DNA of 64,000 nt from Halosaccharopolyspora lacisalsi (GCF_014137975.1 NZ_JACGWZ010000008.1:186001-250000), one strand, 5' to 3'; counted from the first letter of the stretch, positions 51,038 through 59,488 are shown. The notes: a model not told the origin generated them from the sequence alone. Program-made: numbers and translations.

Positions 51038-52104
51038 ATTATCTGGTACGCCAGTTTTCGCAATTTATTCGCGAACCGTCCCGCCTGCCGGTGCCGTGGG
51101 GACCGGCATACGGCGCGGCGCGTACGTTCCTGGCGCTCGGAGTGGCGGGAACGCTGATTTTCAGCTCCGATGAAACACTGTTTCACCCGGTGGCCCAATT
51201 CGGTTCCTACCCCAAGTGCGACGGTATCTCGGGAGGAAGTCTCTTCTGCCTCGTACCGAGCGACAGCCACAACATCTGGCGGTTCGTGGCCGCAGGGATC
51301 CTGCTCGTCGTGGCGAGCGGGTGGCGGCCTCGCGTCACGGCACTGCCCCACGCCTGGATAACCTTCAGCTTCCACACCTCCATCTCCATTCCCGACGGCG
51401 GGGACCAAGTTTCCATGATCCTCGCCATACTGCTGCTGCCAGTGGCCCTGACCGACCCGAGGAAATGGCACTGGAACCGACAGCACGGACTCGACGGGGA
51501 AAGCGGCACCCCGTGGAAGAACAACGCCGTTCAAGTATCCGCGGTCATCGGAGTCACGGGCCTTGTTCTCGCCCGCCTCCAAGTGGTCGGCATATACTTT
51601 CAGTCCGGCCTGGCGAAGCTCGCCGTGCCGGAGTGGGTGGACGGAACGGCACTGTACTACTGGATCAACAGTCCCACCTTCGGCGCTTCCCCCTGGTTGC
51701 GACCGCTGCTGTCGTGGATCGTCGAAGTTCCCGTCGGTGTAGCACTGCTGACCTGGCTACCACTGGTGCTGGAACTCGCCCTGGCCCTCAGCGTCCTGAA
51801 CTCCTCGCGACGCCTGCGTGCGATTCTTCTTCCGCTGGGTGTGACATTCCACGCCCTGATCGCGGTCGTCATGGGGCTGTGGAGCTTCGCAGCGGCCATG
51901 ACCGGCGCCTTGCTGCTGCTTTTGGTACCCATCGGCGGGCCGGTCTCGCAGCTGTACCACGGCCCGTCTCGGGACAGCGGTCCCGATCCTTCGAGCGAAG
52001 AAGCATCAACGACCGCTGTTCGAGGAGAACCCGAGGACATCACATCGGACGACCGGGATCCGTCGTCGACCTCTCAGCCGGGGGCCAAGCAACCACAGAA
52101 CTAG
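51031..52104 (+). CDS. sdpB: SdpB-like HTTM membrane protein
   Basis: A protein of 357 residues with about eight transmembrane helices, of the HTTM (vitamin-K-carboxylase-like) type. Characteristic blocks: PWGPAYGAARTFLALGVAGTLIF, the NIWRFVAAGILLVVASGW helix, QVVGIYFQSGLAKLAVPEWVDGTALYYWI, and VTFHALIAVVMGLWSFAAAM. The YFQSGLAKL motif is typical for SdpB. In Bacillus SdpB acts with SdpA in the maturation of the SdpC peptide. A disordered Ser/Asp-rich tail of about 45 residues ends the protein. ATG at 51031 with GGAGG 4 bp upstream, inside the sdpA 3' end. Confidence 0.83.
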   Translation: MLNYLVRQFSQFIREPSRLPVPWGPAYGAARTFLALGVAGTLIFSSDETLFHPVAQFGSYPKCDGISGGSLFCLVPSDSHNIWRFVAAGILLVVASGWRPRVTALPHAWITFSFHTSISIPDGGDQVSMILAILLLPVALTDPRKWHWNRQHGLDGESGTPWKNNAVQVSAVIGVTGLVLARLQVVGIYFQSGLAKLAVPEWVDGTALYYWINSPTFGASPWLRPLLSWIVEVPVGVALLTWLPLVLELALALSVLNSSRRLRAILLPLGVTFHALIAVVMGLWSFAAAMTGALLLLLVPIGGPVSQLYHGPSRDSGPDPSSEEASTTAVRGEPEDITSDDRDPSSTSQPGAKQPQN

Positions 52105-52168
52105 TACCGCGGCCCGGCTCGTGCGATCGCCGAGACTCACTTTTCCGAGCTCCGCGAATTCACCGAGA

Positions 52169-52675
52169 TCACCTCAATAAACGGACTATCTCCTCGGCAT
52201 TGGCGTCGACGACGACGTAAATCCGCCCGGAACCGGTCGTGAACCGCACCGCGGGACCGGGCCCCATGAGAAAACCGACTGCTCCGCCCGGGCCGAACCT
52301 CATGCCGTAACCGCCGAACTCGCGCGGCCCCGAGTCGACCAATTCCGCACTCTCGACGTCACGCAGCGCAAAACGTCGACGCAACACGGGAACGATCGAG
52401 ACAACAAGGTGCTCGTCGTCCACGCGAACACGCATGTGCATGAAAAGCAGCCCCGAGAAGAGGCCGACGGTGATCACCGTGAACAAAATCGCCGGAACCA
52501 ATTGGTCGCCCTTGAGGACCCATATCGCGACACTGCCGGCCACGCTGGCGACCAGCAGCAAGCAGAAGACCGCCTGGAGGAAACGAGGCGGGAAGGTGCG
52601 ATTGTCATAATGCATATTATCACCACGATCCACTGGTTTGTTTTTCACACCGCATCCGGTGTTCGGCGGCGTCAC
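52169..52675 (-). CDS. Two-helix membrane protein with PH-like domain, third gene of the sdpRI operon
   Basis: A protein of 168 residues (148 from ATG 52615). Two helices (FLQAVFCLLLVASVAGSVAIWVL and LVPAILFTVITVGLFSGLLFM) precede a bacterial PH-like beta domain (MRVRVDDEHLVVSIVPVLRRRFALRDVESAELVD). The GTG at 52675 overlaps the sdpI stop by 4 bp, so it is translationally coupled to immunity. No counterpart exists in the Bacillus sdpRI operon. It could support immunity or signal toxin stress, but this is only inferred from position. Confidence 0.7.
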   Translation of the reverse strand: MTPPNTGCGVKNKPVDRGDNMHYDNRTFPPRFLQAVFCLLLVASVAGSVAIWVLKGDQLVPAILFTVITVGLFSGLLFMHMRVRVDDEHLVVSIVPVLRRRFALRDVESAELVDSGPREFGGYGMRFGPGGAVGFLMGPGPAVRFTTGSGRIYVVVDANAEEIVRLLR

Positions 52676-53334
52676 CCGGCGAACCAGACACGCGTCAAGG
52701 ACGCCGCTGCTATCACGACGACGGCGACAGCCACGAACACAGCGACCACGGCCGACTGCAACAACACGGCCCCGACGACCGTAAGAACACCTACCAGCAG
52801 CAGCGCGATCCCCGTACCCCTGTGGACCCCACGTGATCCACGCAGCCGATCGTTCTTACTCGCACGGACACCGAAAGCCGCATGCGGTGGCGCACTGTGC
52901 AGCCTGTTGCCCAGCACGGCGACAAAAGTCCCCACGGCGACCAAGGCCCCACGAACGAAAATATCCGTTCCCAGGTCGAACACCCCTGCCACAGTAGCCA
53001 GTTGACCAACAGTGACGATCACGAGCGTACCCAACCAGCCCCACACGTAAGCGTGCCGCGTACGTCCCTCCGAGGAGAGAAGTCCCGTTCGTGCCGCCTG
53101 CCGGTACAGCGTCCCGGCGACGACAGCGGAAATTACCGGTGCCGGCAACAAAACCAGCCACTTCGGTCCCGTGGCAGCGACCCGACCATCCGGGCCGTGC
53201 CGACTGATAATCTCTCCGGGCGGTGTCACACTCCAAGTGATCACCGCCAGGGCGACCATCACGGCGATCAGGGCGACCGAAATCACGGCGCACAGAGTGA
53301 GCCACGTAAGCCTGGGTGGTTTGTTTTGCATCAT
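52672..53334 (-). CDS. sdpI: SdpI-like immunity protein (DUF1648/SdpI)
   Basis: A 220-residue membrane protein with six or seven helices. The N-terminal part has a DUF1648-type loop (TPPGEIISRHGPDGRVAATGPKWLVLLPAPVISAVVAG), and the C-terminal part a SdpI-like NRLHSAPPHAAFGVRASKNDRLRGSRGVHRGTG (variant of the NxWFGIRTPWT-type motif) between helices. In Bacillus SdpI gives immunity to SDP and also signals its presence by sequestering SdpR at the membrane. ATG at 53334 or 53331, 17 bp after the sdpR stop. Confidence 0.82.
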   Translation of the reverse strand: MMQNKPPRLTWLTLCAVISVALIAVMVALAVITWSVTPPGEIISRHGPDGRVAATGPKWLVLLPAPVISAVVAGTLYRQAARTGLLSSEGRTRHAYVWGWLGTLVIVTVGQLATVAGVFDLGTDIFVRGALVAVGTFVAVLGNRLHSAPPHAAFGVRASKNDRLRGSRGVHRGTGIALLLVGVLTVVGAVLLQSAVVAVFVAVAVVVIAAASLTRVWFAG

Positions 53335-53351
53335 ACCGCGGAAGAGGATCC

Positions 53352-53663
53352 TTACCCGGATTCGTCGTCCGATCGCGTCATTGGTTTATCGGCCTGCTCG
53401 TTTTCTTCGCGCGGCCGTGTCAGGTCGAGAATCCAACGCGCCGCCTCCTCCACGGCAGTAGTACTCAGGTGCAGGACCGTTGCCGTGCCACGGTGCTCGG
53501 CCTCCACCAACCCCGACTCCTTGAGGAGCTTCAGGTGCTGGCTCAGAGCGGACGGCTGCACTCCCAGGCGTGCGGCCAGTTCCCCCGCGGTAACGCTGTC
53601 CCGGCGCAACTCTTCCAGGGCCCGACGTCGTAGCGGGTTGGCCAGGGCCTCGAAAAGCTTCAC
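53352..53663 (-). CDS. sdpR: SdpR-like ArsR-family repressor
   Basis: A 103-residue winged-helix protein: MKLFEALANPLRRRALEELRRDSVTAGELAARLGVQPSALSQHLKLLKESGLVEAEHRGTATVLHL, split here in text only by its helices, is the ArsR/SdpR fold. It has no CxC or other metal-binding Cys, in line with the SdpR subgroup. The GTG at 53663 starts 9 bp from a palindromic site. By analogy it represses its own operon with sdpI and is relieved when SdpI, bound to toxin, captures it. Confidence 0.85.
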   Translation of the reverse strand: MKLFEALANPLRRRALEELRRDSVTAGELAARLGVQPSALSQHLKLLKESGLVEAEHRGTATVLHLSTTAVEEAARWILDLTRPREENEQADKPMTRSDDESG

Positions 53664-53671
53664 TTTTAGCT

Positions 53672-53693
53672 TTATACATGAACTAGTGTATAA
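53672..53693. promoter_or_regulatory. Predicted SdpR operator
   Basis: TTATACA (53672-53678) and TGTATAA (53687-53693) are a perfect inverted repeat around 8 bp. The site is markedly AT-rich against its surroundings and lies directly before the sdpR start. The position fits autorepression by the ArsR-type regulator. Confidence 0.72.
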
Positions 53694-54017
53694 GTTGCAA
53701 CTACATCGATCGCGGCTGGTCAGCAGTCCGTGTCAGAGGTGAGACGAGTTGGAACACGGCGTTGATGCCGCCATCGCGGAGTCGGAGCCGGACGGACTCG
53801 CCGCGGCATCCGGCCCCGACGCCCAGCGGGGCCACTACCGGAGACTCTCGCGCACGCGGCGCACCACGACAGGAGGCGAGCCCTTTCACAATAAGGATCG
53901 CCTTTCCTTCACGAGGATCGCCTTCCCTTTCAAAGGTTCACCTCAAAAAGGGAAGACTAATCATCGTGAGGGTAACCTGCGATGACGATTCCCACAATTC
54001 CCGCGTAGCCTGAAAGC
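53694..54017. other. Intergenic region between sdpR and the ferritin gene
   Basis: No convincing gene in these 324 bp. A 16-bp direct repeat, AGGATCGCCTTTCCTT at 53894-53909 and AGGATCGCCTTCCCTT at 53914-53929 (period 20 bp), lies about 90-120 bp upstream of the ferritin start and may be a regulator site. An IdeR box was looked for and not found. Confidence 0.55.
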
Positions 54018-54578
54018 ATGACTACGAGCACGAAGAAATTCGAGAAGCAGGACTCGGGATTCCACCGGCTGCTCCAGGAGCAGGTCCGCAACGAGTTCAC
54101 CGCCTCGCAGCAGTACGTCGCCGTGGCGGTGTGGTTCGACAAGGAGGACTTACCCCGGCTGGCCAAGCACTTCCACCGCCAGGCGCTCGAGGAGCGCAAC
54201 CACGCGATGATGATCGTCCAGTACCTCATGGACAACGACGTCACCCCGACCGTTCCCGCCATCGGGGAGGTCCGCAACGAGTTCACCGAGACCCGCGAGC
54301 TCCTGGCGCTGGCGCTGGAGCAGGAACGCGCGGTCACGCGGGAGATCGTCACGCTGGCCGAGACCGCCCGCGAGGAGGGCGACTACATCGGCGAGCAGTT
54401 CATGCAGTGGTTCCTCAAGGAGCAGACCGAGGAGGTCTCCCAGATGTCCACGCTGCTCAACATCGCCGAGCGCGCGCAGGGGAACACCTTCGACATCGAG
54501 AACTTCCTCGCCCGCGAGGGCGCCGGAAGCGAGCACCACGACCCGACCGCTCCCCCGGTGGCCGGCGGCGGGGTGTGA
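54018..54578 (+). CDS. Ferritin
   Basis: A 186-residue non-haem ferritin (BfrB/Ftn type) that stores iron as a ferric mineral in a 24-subunit shell. The four-helix bundle carries ferroxidase ligands in LLQEQVRNEFTASQQYVAVAVWF (Glu), KHFHRQALEERNHAMMIVQYLM (Glu, His) and VTREIVTLAETAREEGDYIGEQFMQWFLKEQTEEVSQM (Glu, Gln). The C-terminal tail is a short polar extension. ATG at 54018 lacks a strong ribosome-binding site. Regulation by iron is expected, but no classical IdeR box is visible upstream. Confidence 0.95.
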   Translation: MTTSTKKFEKQDSGFHRLLQEQVRNEFTASQQYVAVAVWFDKEDLPRLAKHFHRQALEERNHAMMIVQYLMDNDVTPTVPAIGEVRNEFTETRELLALALEQERAVTREIVTLAETAREEGDYIGEQFMQWFLKEQTEEVSQMSTLLNIAERAQGNTFDIENFLAREGAGSEHHDPTAPPVAGGGV

Positions 54579-54707
54579 GCGTCGCTCGCCGGGTCACTCA
54601 GCCGCGTCCCGCGCCGGGCAGCTCGCCTCGGACGAACTCCGCGAAGTCGTCCGAGGCGGAACCGGCTCCGGCCGCGGGGAACGGTTCCACGCGCGGCCGC
54701 GCGGAGA

Positions 54708-55661
54708 TCACCGGATGGTGACCTGCCGCCCCCGCAGCCCCTCACGGGCACGACGCTCGGTCGAGGTCAGCGGCTCGTCGTCCAGCGAGGACAGCGCTTC
54801 CTCCAGCCGCTGCCCCAACGCCCTCGCGGGTTCCCGCCACTCGCTGGCGTGCTTCTCGCGGTCGAGGTCCCACACCGGCACGATCAGGCCGTGCGCCCGG
54901 AACGAGCCCGCGTAGCGGCTGTCCTCGTCGAGGGCGAGTTCACCGCGCGCCGACAACCGAGCCAGCGCGGCGATCAGCCGATCCTCCGACTCGGAGCGCA
55001 CCCACCGCAGGTGAGCCTTGGTTCCGGTGTCCACCCAGTAGGCCGAGCACACCCCCTCGGCGTCGATCCGCTGCGTCGGTGTGATCGCCGCGTTCGCCCG
55101 CTCCAGGGACAGCTGCACCTCGCGGCTCGGCTCGGTGTCCTCGGGCATCCACCAGGAGAAGTCGTCGTACAGCTGCGGCGACAGCTGCTCCTGCGGGTCC
55201 ATCAGGTCCTGCAGGCGGTTCGGGGCCACGCTGGTGGGGACGTTCTCCGGGCCCACCGCCGGCAACGACTGGCCCGGCTCCGCCTGCTGCGCCCACTCGA
55301 CGGCCCGCGCCAGGTCGCTGCTGATGTCGCCGGACTTGGTCTGGACCTGGAGCCCGACGAAGGCCTGCCCGTCGTTGCGCACCATCGCGGCCGCGGCCAT
55401 CGGCAGCACGGTCGCCAGCAGGATGCTCCGGTCGCCGGTGCGCAGCGGCAGCTCGGCCGTGGCCGAGGGGACGAACTCGCGCAGCGCCACCAGCTCGCCC
55501 TCGGCGGCCAGACCCCCGAACGGACGGGTCACGATCGGCTGCCGCGAGCCGCTCTCCGCGCCGTGGCACGCCTTGTAGCGCTTGCCCGATCCGCAGGGGC
55601 ACGGCTGCCGCTTACCGACAGGTGCTTCCGCGGCGGACTGATCGGATGTCCGCTTCGTCAC
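54708..55661 (-). CDS. SEC-C motif protein (DUF5926-like)
   Basis: A 317-residue cytosolic protein. The N-terminal SEC-C zinc motif is KRQPCPCGSGKRYKACHG (residues about 18-35), as at the end of SecA. The remainder (LPLRTGDRSILLATVLPMAAAAMVRND, WVDTGTKAHLRWVRSESEDRLIAALARL) matches the actinobacterial family I recall as DUF5926, function unknown. The SEC-C motif suggests contact with ribosomes or proteins. GTG at 55661 with GAGGAGG upstream. A frame-neutral repeat-B element and a DUF4328 gene lie beyond its start. Confidence 0.82.
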   Translation of the reverse strand: MTKRTSDQSAAEAPVGKRQPCPCGSGKRYKACHGAESGSRQPIVTRPFGGLAAEGELVALREFVPSATAELPLRTGDRSILLATVLPMAAAAMVRNDGQAFVGLQVQTKSGDISSDLARAVEWAQQAEPGQSLPAVGPENVPTSVAPNRLQDLMDPQEQLSPQLYDDFSWWMPEDTEPSREVQLSLERANAAITPTQRIDAEGVCSAYWVDTGTKAHLRWVRSESEDRLIAALARLSARGELALDEDSRYAGSFRAHGLIVPVWDLDREKHASEWREPARALGQRLEEALSSLDDEPLTSTERRAREGLRGRQVTIR

Positions 55662-55754
55662 CGGTGCCTCCTCGCTCCCCTGATGATGACTACACAGGTG
55701 GACGCGACGGTATCGGACCGTGTGCGGCGTCGGCGACGCGGGCGGATAGATGGA

Positions 55755-55773
55755 ACAACTTTAGGGAAAATCG
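55755..55773 (-). repeat. Family-B element, single copy, minus orientation
   Basis: On the minus strand this reads CGATTTTCCCTAAAGTTGT, identical over 19 bp to the copy at 27210. On the same strand CCCGTCCGTGTGGGG precedes it (55779-55793 on the plus strand), again as at 27190. It sits downstream of the DUF4328 gene stop. Confidence 0.85.
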
Positions 55774-55823
55774 CAGAAGCCCCACACGGACGGGTGCACC
55801 TCGGCCCGGCCGGGCGAGTGACA

Positions 55824-56735
55824 TCAGCGAGGAGCGGTGTCCGGGCGTGGCGGGCGCTGTGGTTCTGGAGCGCCGCGCACGGCCAGCACACGCGGGTGCG
55901 GCACCTCGGTCGCGTCCACCGGCGTGAGCAGGCGCGTCAGTTGCTTGACGACGCGGAGGGTCAGCACGGCGAGCACGGCCGCCACGGCGTCGGTCCACGC
56001 GTGCAGCACCACGCCGTCGGCCATCGCCTGCACGCCGTCGCGAAAGCCCCAGCAGAACGTCACCCAGCCCAGGAGCAGACTCGCCACCCAGGCCGACCAC
56101 CACGCCCGCACCAGTCGTGACGGGCTCGGGCGCGCGTCCAGGTCGCGAGCCCCCTCGTCGACCAGCACCGTGTGCTCCAGCTCGGCCAGCACGCACCCGG
56201 GCACGACCAGGTTCGGTCCGGGAACCAGCACACCGGCGACGAACCGCCAGTCCGGGCGCGCGGGGCGCACGCCCGCTCTCTCCCCGGCGCAGTCCCGCGC
56301 GCGCAGGGCCCACAGGACCGCGACGACACCGGCCAGCGCTCCCACCAGCCAGGTCAGCACACCCGCCGTCGCCACCAGGGCGTCGGAGATCGCCAGGGTG
56401 ACCGCGGGCAGCGCTTCCTCGCGGCTGCGCAGCAGCAGCACGTAGCGCCACACCTCGGCCCCGCACGCCAGCGCCGCCACGCCCGCCAGTCCCCACAACG
56501 CCGTGACCGCCGTGGAGGACAGGGACAGCACACGCTCTCCCGGATCGGCCCGGTACCGGGTCGGCAACGCCAGCGGCCAGCGCCAGCCCAGCGGGGGAAA
56601 CCCCCATCGGGGCGTCACCGGGTAGGACGGCGGACCGGTGTACGGACGTGGCGGAGCCTCACGACGCGCGGGCCGGCCGCCGCCCGGCGGAGTGGCCACC
56701 CACTCCACCGGCGCGCCCGGACCGGGTCGGTTCAC
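55824..56735 (-). CDS. DUF4328-type membrane protein
   Basis: A protein of about 303 residues. A Pro/Arg-rich cytosolic N-terminus (about 60 residues, APPRPYTGPPSYPVTPRWG) precedes five or six helices; TALWGLAGVAALACGAEVWRYVLLLRS and RPDWRFVAGVLVPGPNLVVPGCVLAELEH fit the DUF4328 family, function unknown. The GTG at 56735 overlaps the stop of the rhodanese gene by 4 bp, so the two are an operon. Confidence 0.75.
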   Translation of the reverse strand: MNRPGPGAPVEWVATPPGGGRPARREAPPRPYTGPPSYPVTPRWGFPPLGWRWPLALPTRYRADPGERVLSLSSTAVTALWGLAGVAALACGAEVWRYVLLLRSREEALPAVTLAISDALVATAGVLTWLVGALAGVVAVLWALRARDCAGERAGVRPARPDWRFVAGVLVPGPNLVVPGCVLAELEHTVLVDEGARDLDARPSPSRLVRAWWSAWVASLLLGWVTFCWGFRDGVQAMADGVVLHAWTDAVAAVLAVLTLRVVKQLTRLLTPVDATEVPHPRVLAVRGAPEPQRPPRPDTAPR

Positions 56736-57085
56736 AGCACGTACGGGTCGGCGTCGGGGTCGTCGGCCACGACGGGACGCCCGGCCGCCGACCAGCCGTT
56801 CATGCCCCGCTCGACGTTGACGGCGTCCCAGCCCGCGGCGTTGAGGTAGGCGGTCACCTTGGAGGAGCGGCCACCGGAACGGCAGATCACGTAGAGCTGG
56901 TCGACCTCGGGAATCTCGTCGAGACGCTCGGGGACCTCGTTCATCGGGATGTGCACCGCTCCGGGCGCGTGCCCGGCCAGCCACTCGTCGTTCTCGCGCA
57001 CATCCAGCAGCGCGCCCTCGGACAGTTCCGCCGGGATCTCCTCGGGCTGCACCGCTGGTACCTGACCGTGCATCGGTGTAGTCAC
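56732..57085 (-). CDS. Single-domain rhodanese-like protein
   Basis: A protein of about 117 residues. LLDVRENDEWLAGHAPGAVHIPMNE and the active-site loop VICRSGGRSSKVTAYL with the persulfide-carrying Cys identify a complete rhodanese domain. These transfer or carry sulfane sulfur. GTG at 57085 or ATG at 57073. Coupled to the DUF4328 gene downstream. Confidence 0.92.
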   Translation of the reverse strand: MTTPMHGQVPAVQPEEIPAELSEGALLDVRENDEWLAGHAPGAVHIPMNEVPERLDEIPEVDQLYVICRSGGRSSKVTAYLNAAGWDAVNVERGMNGWSAAGRPVVADDPDADPYVL

Positions 57086-57127
57086 ACCCCGATACTGCCA
57101 CGGGTCTCGTGGGGCTGTCGTGAGGCC

Positions 57128-58906
57128 TCACCGGCGATGGCGGCCCCGGCGGTCCGCACCGCCGGTCTGACCGAAGCGTTCGACCGCCCGGTCCCGGATG
57201 AAGCCGAGCCGGTCCGGAGCGTGCATCCGCAGCATCACGCGCGACACGTCGGCGGGCACCTGCCCCCGGGTCGCCCGGCTGACCAGCACCGTCACCAGGA
57301 ACGCCACCGGGACCGTGACCACGGCGGGCTGCCGCAGCAGCACCGCCCACCAGCTCGTCGAGTCGCCGAGGAGCAACCCCGGCGCGAGCGTGCTCAGCAC
57401 CAGCGCGCTGCCCGTCAGCAGCCCGCTGACCGCACCGGCCGCCGTCAGTCCCCGCCACCAGATTCCCAGCACCAGCAGCGGGAAGAAGGTCGACGCGGCC
57501 ATCGCGAAGGCCAGTCCGACGGTCTCCGAGATGTCCCGTTCGACCAGCACCAGCGCCAGCAGGGTCGGCACCACGGACGCGACCGCCACCGTCACCCGGA
57601 AGTCCCGCACCTGGCCGGGCAGCACGTCGCTCGACAGCACCCCGGTCACGCTCATGACCAGGCCGAACGAGGTGGACAGGAAGGCGGCGAACGCTCCCGC
57701 CGCCGTGATGGCGCCGAGCAGCCCGCCGACCCAGTTGTGCAGCATCGCCCCGGGAAGCAGCAGCACGGCGGCGTCGGTGTGGCCCGTGACCAGCAGTCGC
57801 GGCGTGTACAGCCGCGAGAGCATCCCGAAGATCGTCGGGAACAGGTAGAACACACCGAGCATCCCGAGCACGAACAGCGTCGTGCGCCGGGCGTGGTACC
57901 CGCTCGGGTTCGTGTAGAAGCGCACCAGCACGTGGGGCAGCCCCATCGTGCCCAGGAAAGTGGCCATGATCAGCGAGTACGTCTCCAGCAGCCCGCTCGC
58001 ACCCCCGTGTTCCGGGCGCGCCCAGGAGGCGTTGCTCGGTTCCGCGTCGGCGACCACCGGTACCGGGGACCCCGCGGGGAACCGCAGCTCGGTACCGGCG
58101 TGGGCCGGGTAGACGCCCGGACGCACGTAGACGGCGCCGTCCTGGAGGACGCCGTGGTCGGCGCCGTTGGTGACCCGCACCCACACCGGATCGGTGACCC
58201 GCAGCTCCACCGCGGTCTCGATCCGCACGGTCGTGGCCCGCTCGAAGACCGGAGGGGCCGGTTCCGTCAGACCGTTGCGGTACAGCGCGTCGTCGCCCAG
58301 GAAGACCACGCACAGCGCGAAGGCGGGCACGGTGATCGCGAACAGCTTCACCCAGTACTGGAACGCCTGCACGAGGGTGACCGCGCGCACCCCGCCGCCG
58401 AGCACCCCGAGGAACACGATGACCGCCACCACGACGACGCCGCCGGAGTACCCCATCCCCGTCACGGTCGCCAGCGTCACCCCCGCCGCCTGCAACTGCG
58501 GCACCAGGTACAGCCACCCGAGCACGACCACGAGCACGGTCGCCACGCGGCGCAACCGCGAGGAGTTCAGCCGCGCCTCGGCGAAGTCCGGCAGGGTGTA
58601 GGCCCCGGAGCGCCGCAGCGGAGCCGCCACGAACAGCATCAGCGCCAGGTAGCCCGCCGTGAACCCGATCGGGTACCACAGCGCGTCGACGCCGTCCTTG
58701 AGCACGAGACCGGCGATGCCGAGGAACGACGCCGCCGACAGGTACTCACCGGAGATCGCCGCCGCGTTGCGCTCGGAACCCACCCAGCGGCGCGCGACGA
58801 GGAAGTCCGAGGTGGTCCGCGCGGTACGCGAGCCCCAGAGGGCGAGGGTGCACGTGGCGACACCGAGCACGACGATCCCACCGAGCGCCCAGACGTTCCA
58901 CTCCAT
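57128..58906 (-). CDS. Sodium:solute symporter (cation/acetate type)
   Basis: A 592-residue member of the SSS family with 13 or so helices, closest in pattern to ActP/MctC monocarboxylate carriers. The signature GSERNAAAISGEYLSAASFLGIAGLVLKDGVDALWYPIGF, then MATFLGTMGLPHVLVRFYTNPSG, matches Na+ sites and the monocarboxylate subgroup. A large extracytoplasmic insertion (residues about 215-300) separates two helices. ATG at 58906. The small membrane protein and the LytS/LytTR pair upstream on the same strand suggest control by that two-component system in response to a carboxylate. Confidence 0.9.
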   Translation of the reverse strand: MEWNVWALGGIVVLGVATCTLALWGSRTARTTSDFLVARRWVGSERNAAAISGEYLSAASFLGIAGLVLKDGVDALWYPIGFTAGYLALMLFVAAPLRRSGAYTLPDFAEARLNSSRLRRVATVLVVVLGWLYLVPQLQAAGVTLATVTGMGYSGGVVVVAVIVFLGVLGGGVRAVTLVQAFQYWVKLFAITVPAFALCVVFLGDDALYRNGLTEPAPPVFERATTVRIETAVELRVTDPVWVRVTNGADHGVLQDGAVYVRPGVYPAHAGTELRFPAGSPVPVVADAEPSNASWARPEHGGASGLLETYSLIMATFLGTMGLPHVLVRFYTNPSGYHARRTTLFVLGMLGVFYLFPTIFGMLSRLYTPRLLVTGHTDAAVLLLPGAMLHNWVGGLLGAITAAGAFAAFLSTSFGLVMSVTGVLSSDVLPGQVRDFRVTVAVASVVPTLLALVLVERDISETVGLAFAMAASTFFPLLVLGIWWRGLTAAGAVSGLLTGSALVLSTLAPGLLLGDSTSWWAVLLRQPAVVTVPVAFLVTVLVSRATRGQVPADVSRVMLRMHAPDRLGFIRDRAVERFGQTGGADRRGRHRR

Positions 58907-59032
58907 CGCAGGCCCCCGGTCCGCCTAGCACTTAGCGTCGATCATGCTAAACCACTGCTCGACGGAAGCTCCGCGGCCACGGCTGTCGGCGTACCCAGTC
59001 GCGCACCGTGTCACCGGTGGAGGTGCCGTAAT

Positions 59033-59052
59033 GCGGTTTCGCGAGAAACCGC
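59033..59052. repeat. Family-A palindrome, variant copy
   Basis: GCGGTTTCGCGAGAAACCGC, with one change in the core. It lies after the stop of the small membrane gene and before the symporter gene on the same strand, again a gene-end position. Confidence 0.75.
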
Positions 59053-59098
59053 CGAAACCCACGCCTGGGCGGGGCGCCGAGAACACCAGGTCACCGGC

Positions 59099-59485
59099 TC
59101 ACCGCTCGACCATGTGCAGGAACTCGCGCTCGTGGCGCTCGGCCCACCGGACGCTGAGGTAACCGATGAGCCCCATGAACGGAAACGGCAGCACGCCCAG
59201 GATCAGCCAGGGCAGGTGGATACCGAACACGGTCGCCCGCGCGAAGTCCGGCAGCGACCAGAACAGCAGCGGCAGCGCCAGGAACACCGCCACGGTGACC
59301 CCGGCCAGCACCAGCGAACCGCGCAGCTGCGCCTTCATCAGGTGGGTCACCATCGCCTCGCCCACGCTGTTCTGCTCCTCCAGCTCCATGATGGTGCGCG
59401 GCACCTCGCGGGTGCCCCGGCGATCGGCCAGCACGACCCGCTTGCGGCGCGGTGCCCGCTCCCCGGTGTCCTTGCTCGCGCTCAT
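59099..59485 (-). CDS. Small two-helix membrane protein beside the symporter
   Basis: A 128-residue protein. A basic N-terminus leads to MELEEQNSVGEAMVTHLMKAQLRGSLVLAGVTVAVFLALPLLFW and a second helix GIHLPWLILGVLPFPFMGLIGYLSV, with a charged end. Acetate symporters of the ActP type usually come with a two-helix DUF485 protein; this one has the same topology and place, but the sequence similarity is too weak for me to assign it. ATG at 59485, 3 bp from the regulator gene's stop. Confidence 0.75.
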   Translation of the reverse strand: MSASKDTGERAPRRKRVVLADRRGTREVPRTIMELEEQNSVGEAMVTHLMKAQLRGSLVLAGVTVAVFLALPLLFWSLPDFARATVFGIHLPWLILGVLPFPFMGLIGYLSVRWAERHEREFLHMVER

Positions 59486-59488
59486 GGA

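Noticed and set aside
53920-54010. IdeR box upstream of ferritin
   Set aside because: Short partial matches such as AGGTTCACCT do not reach the 19-bp consensus; compare the clear box at 8131.
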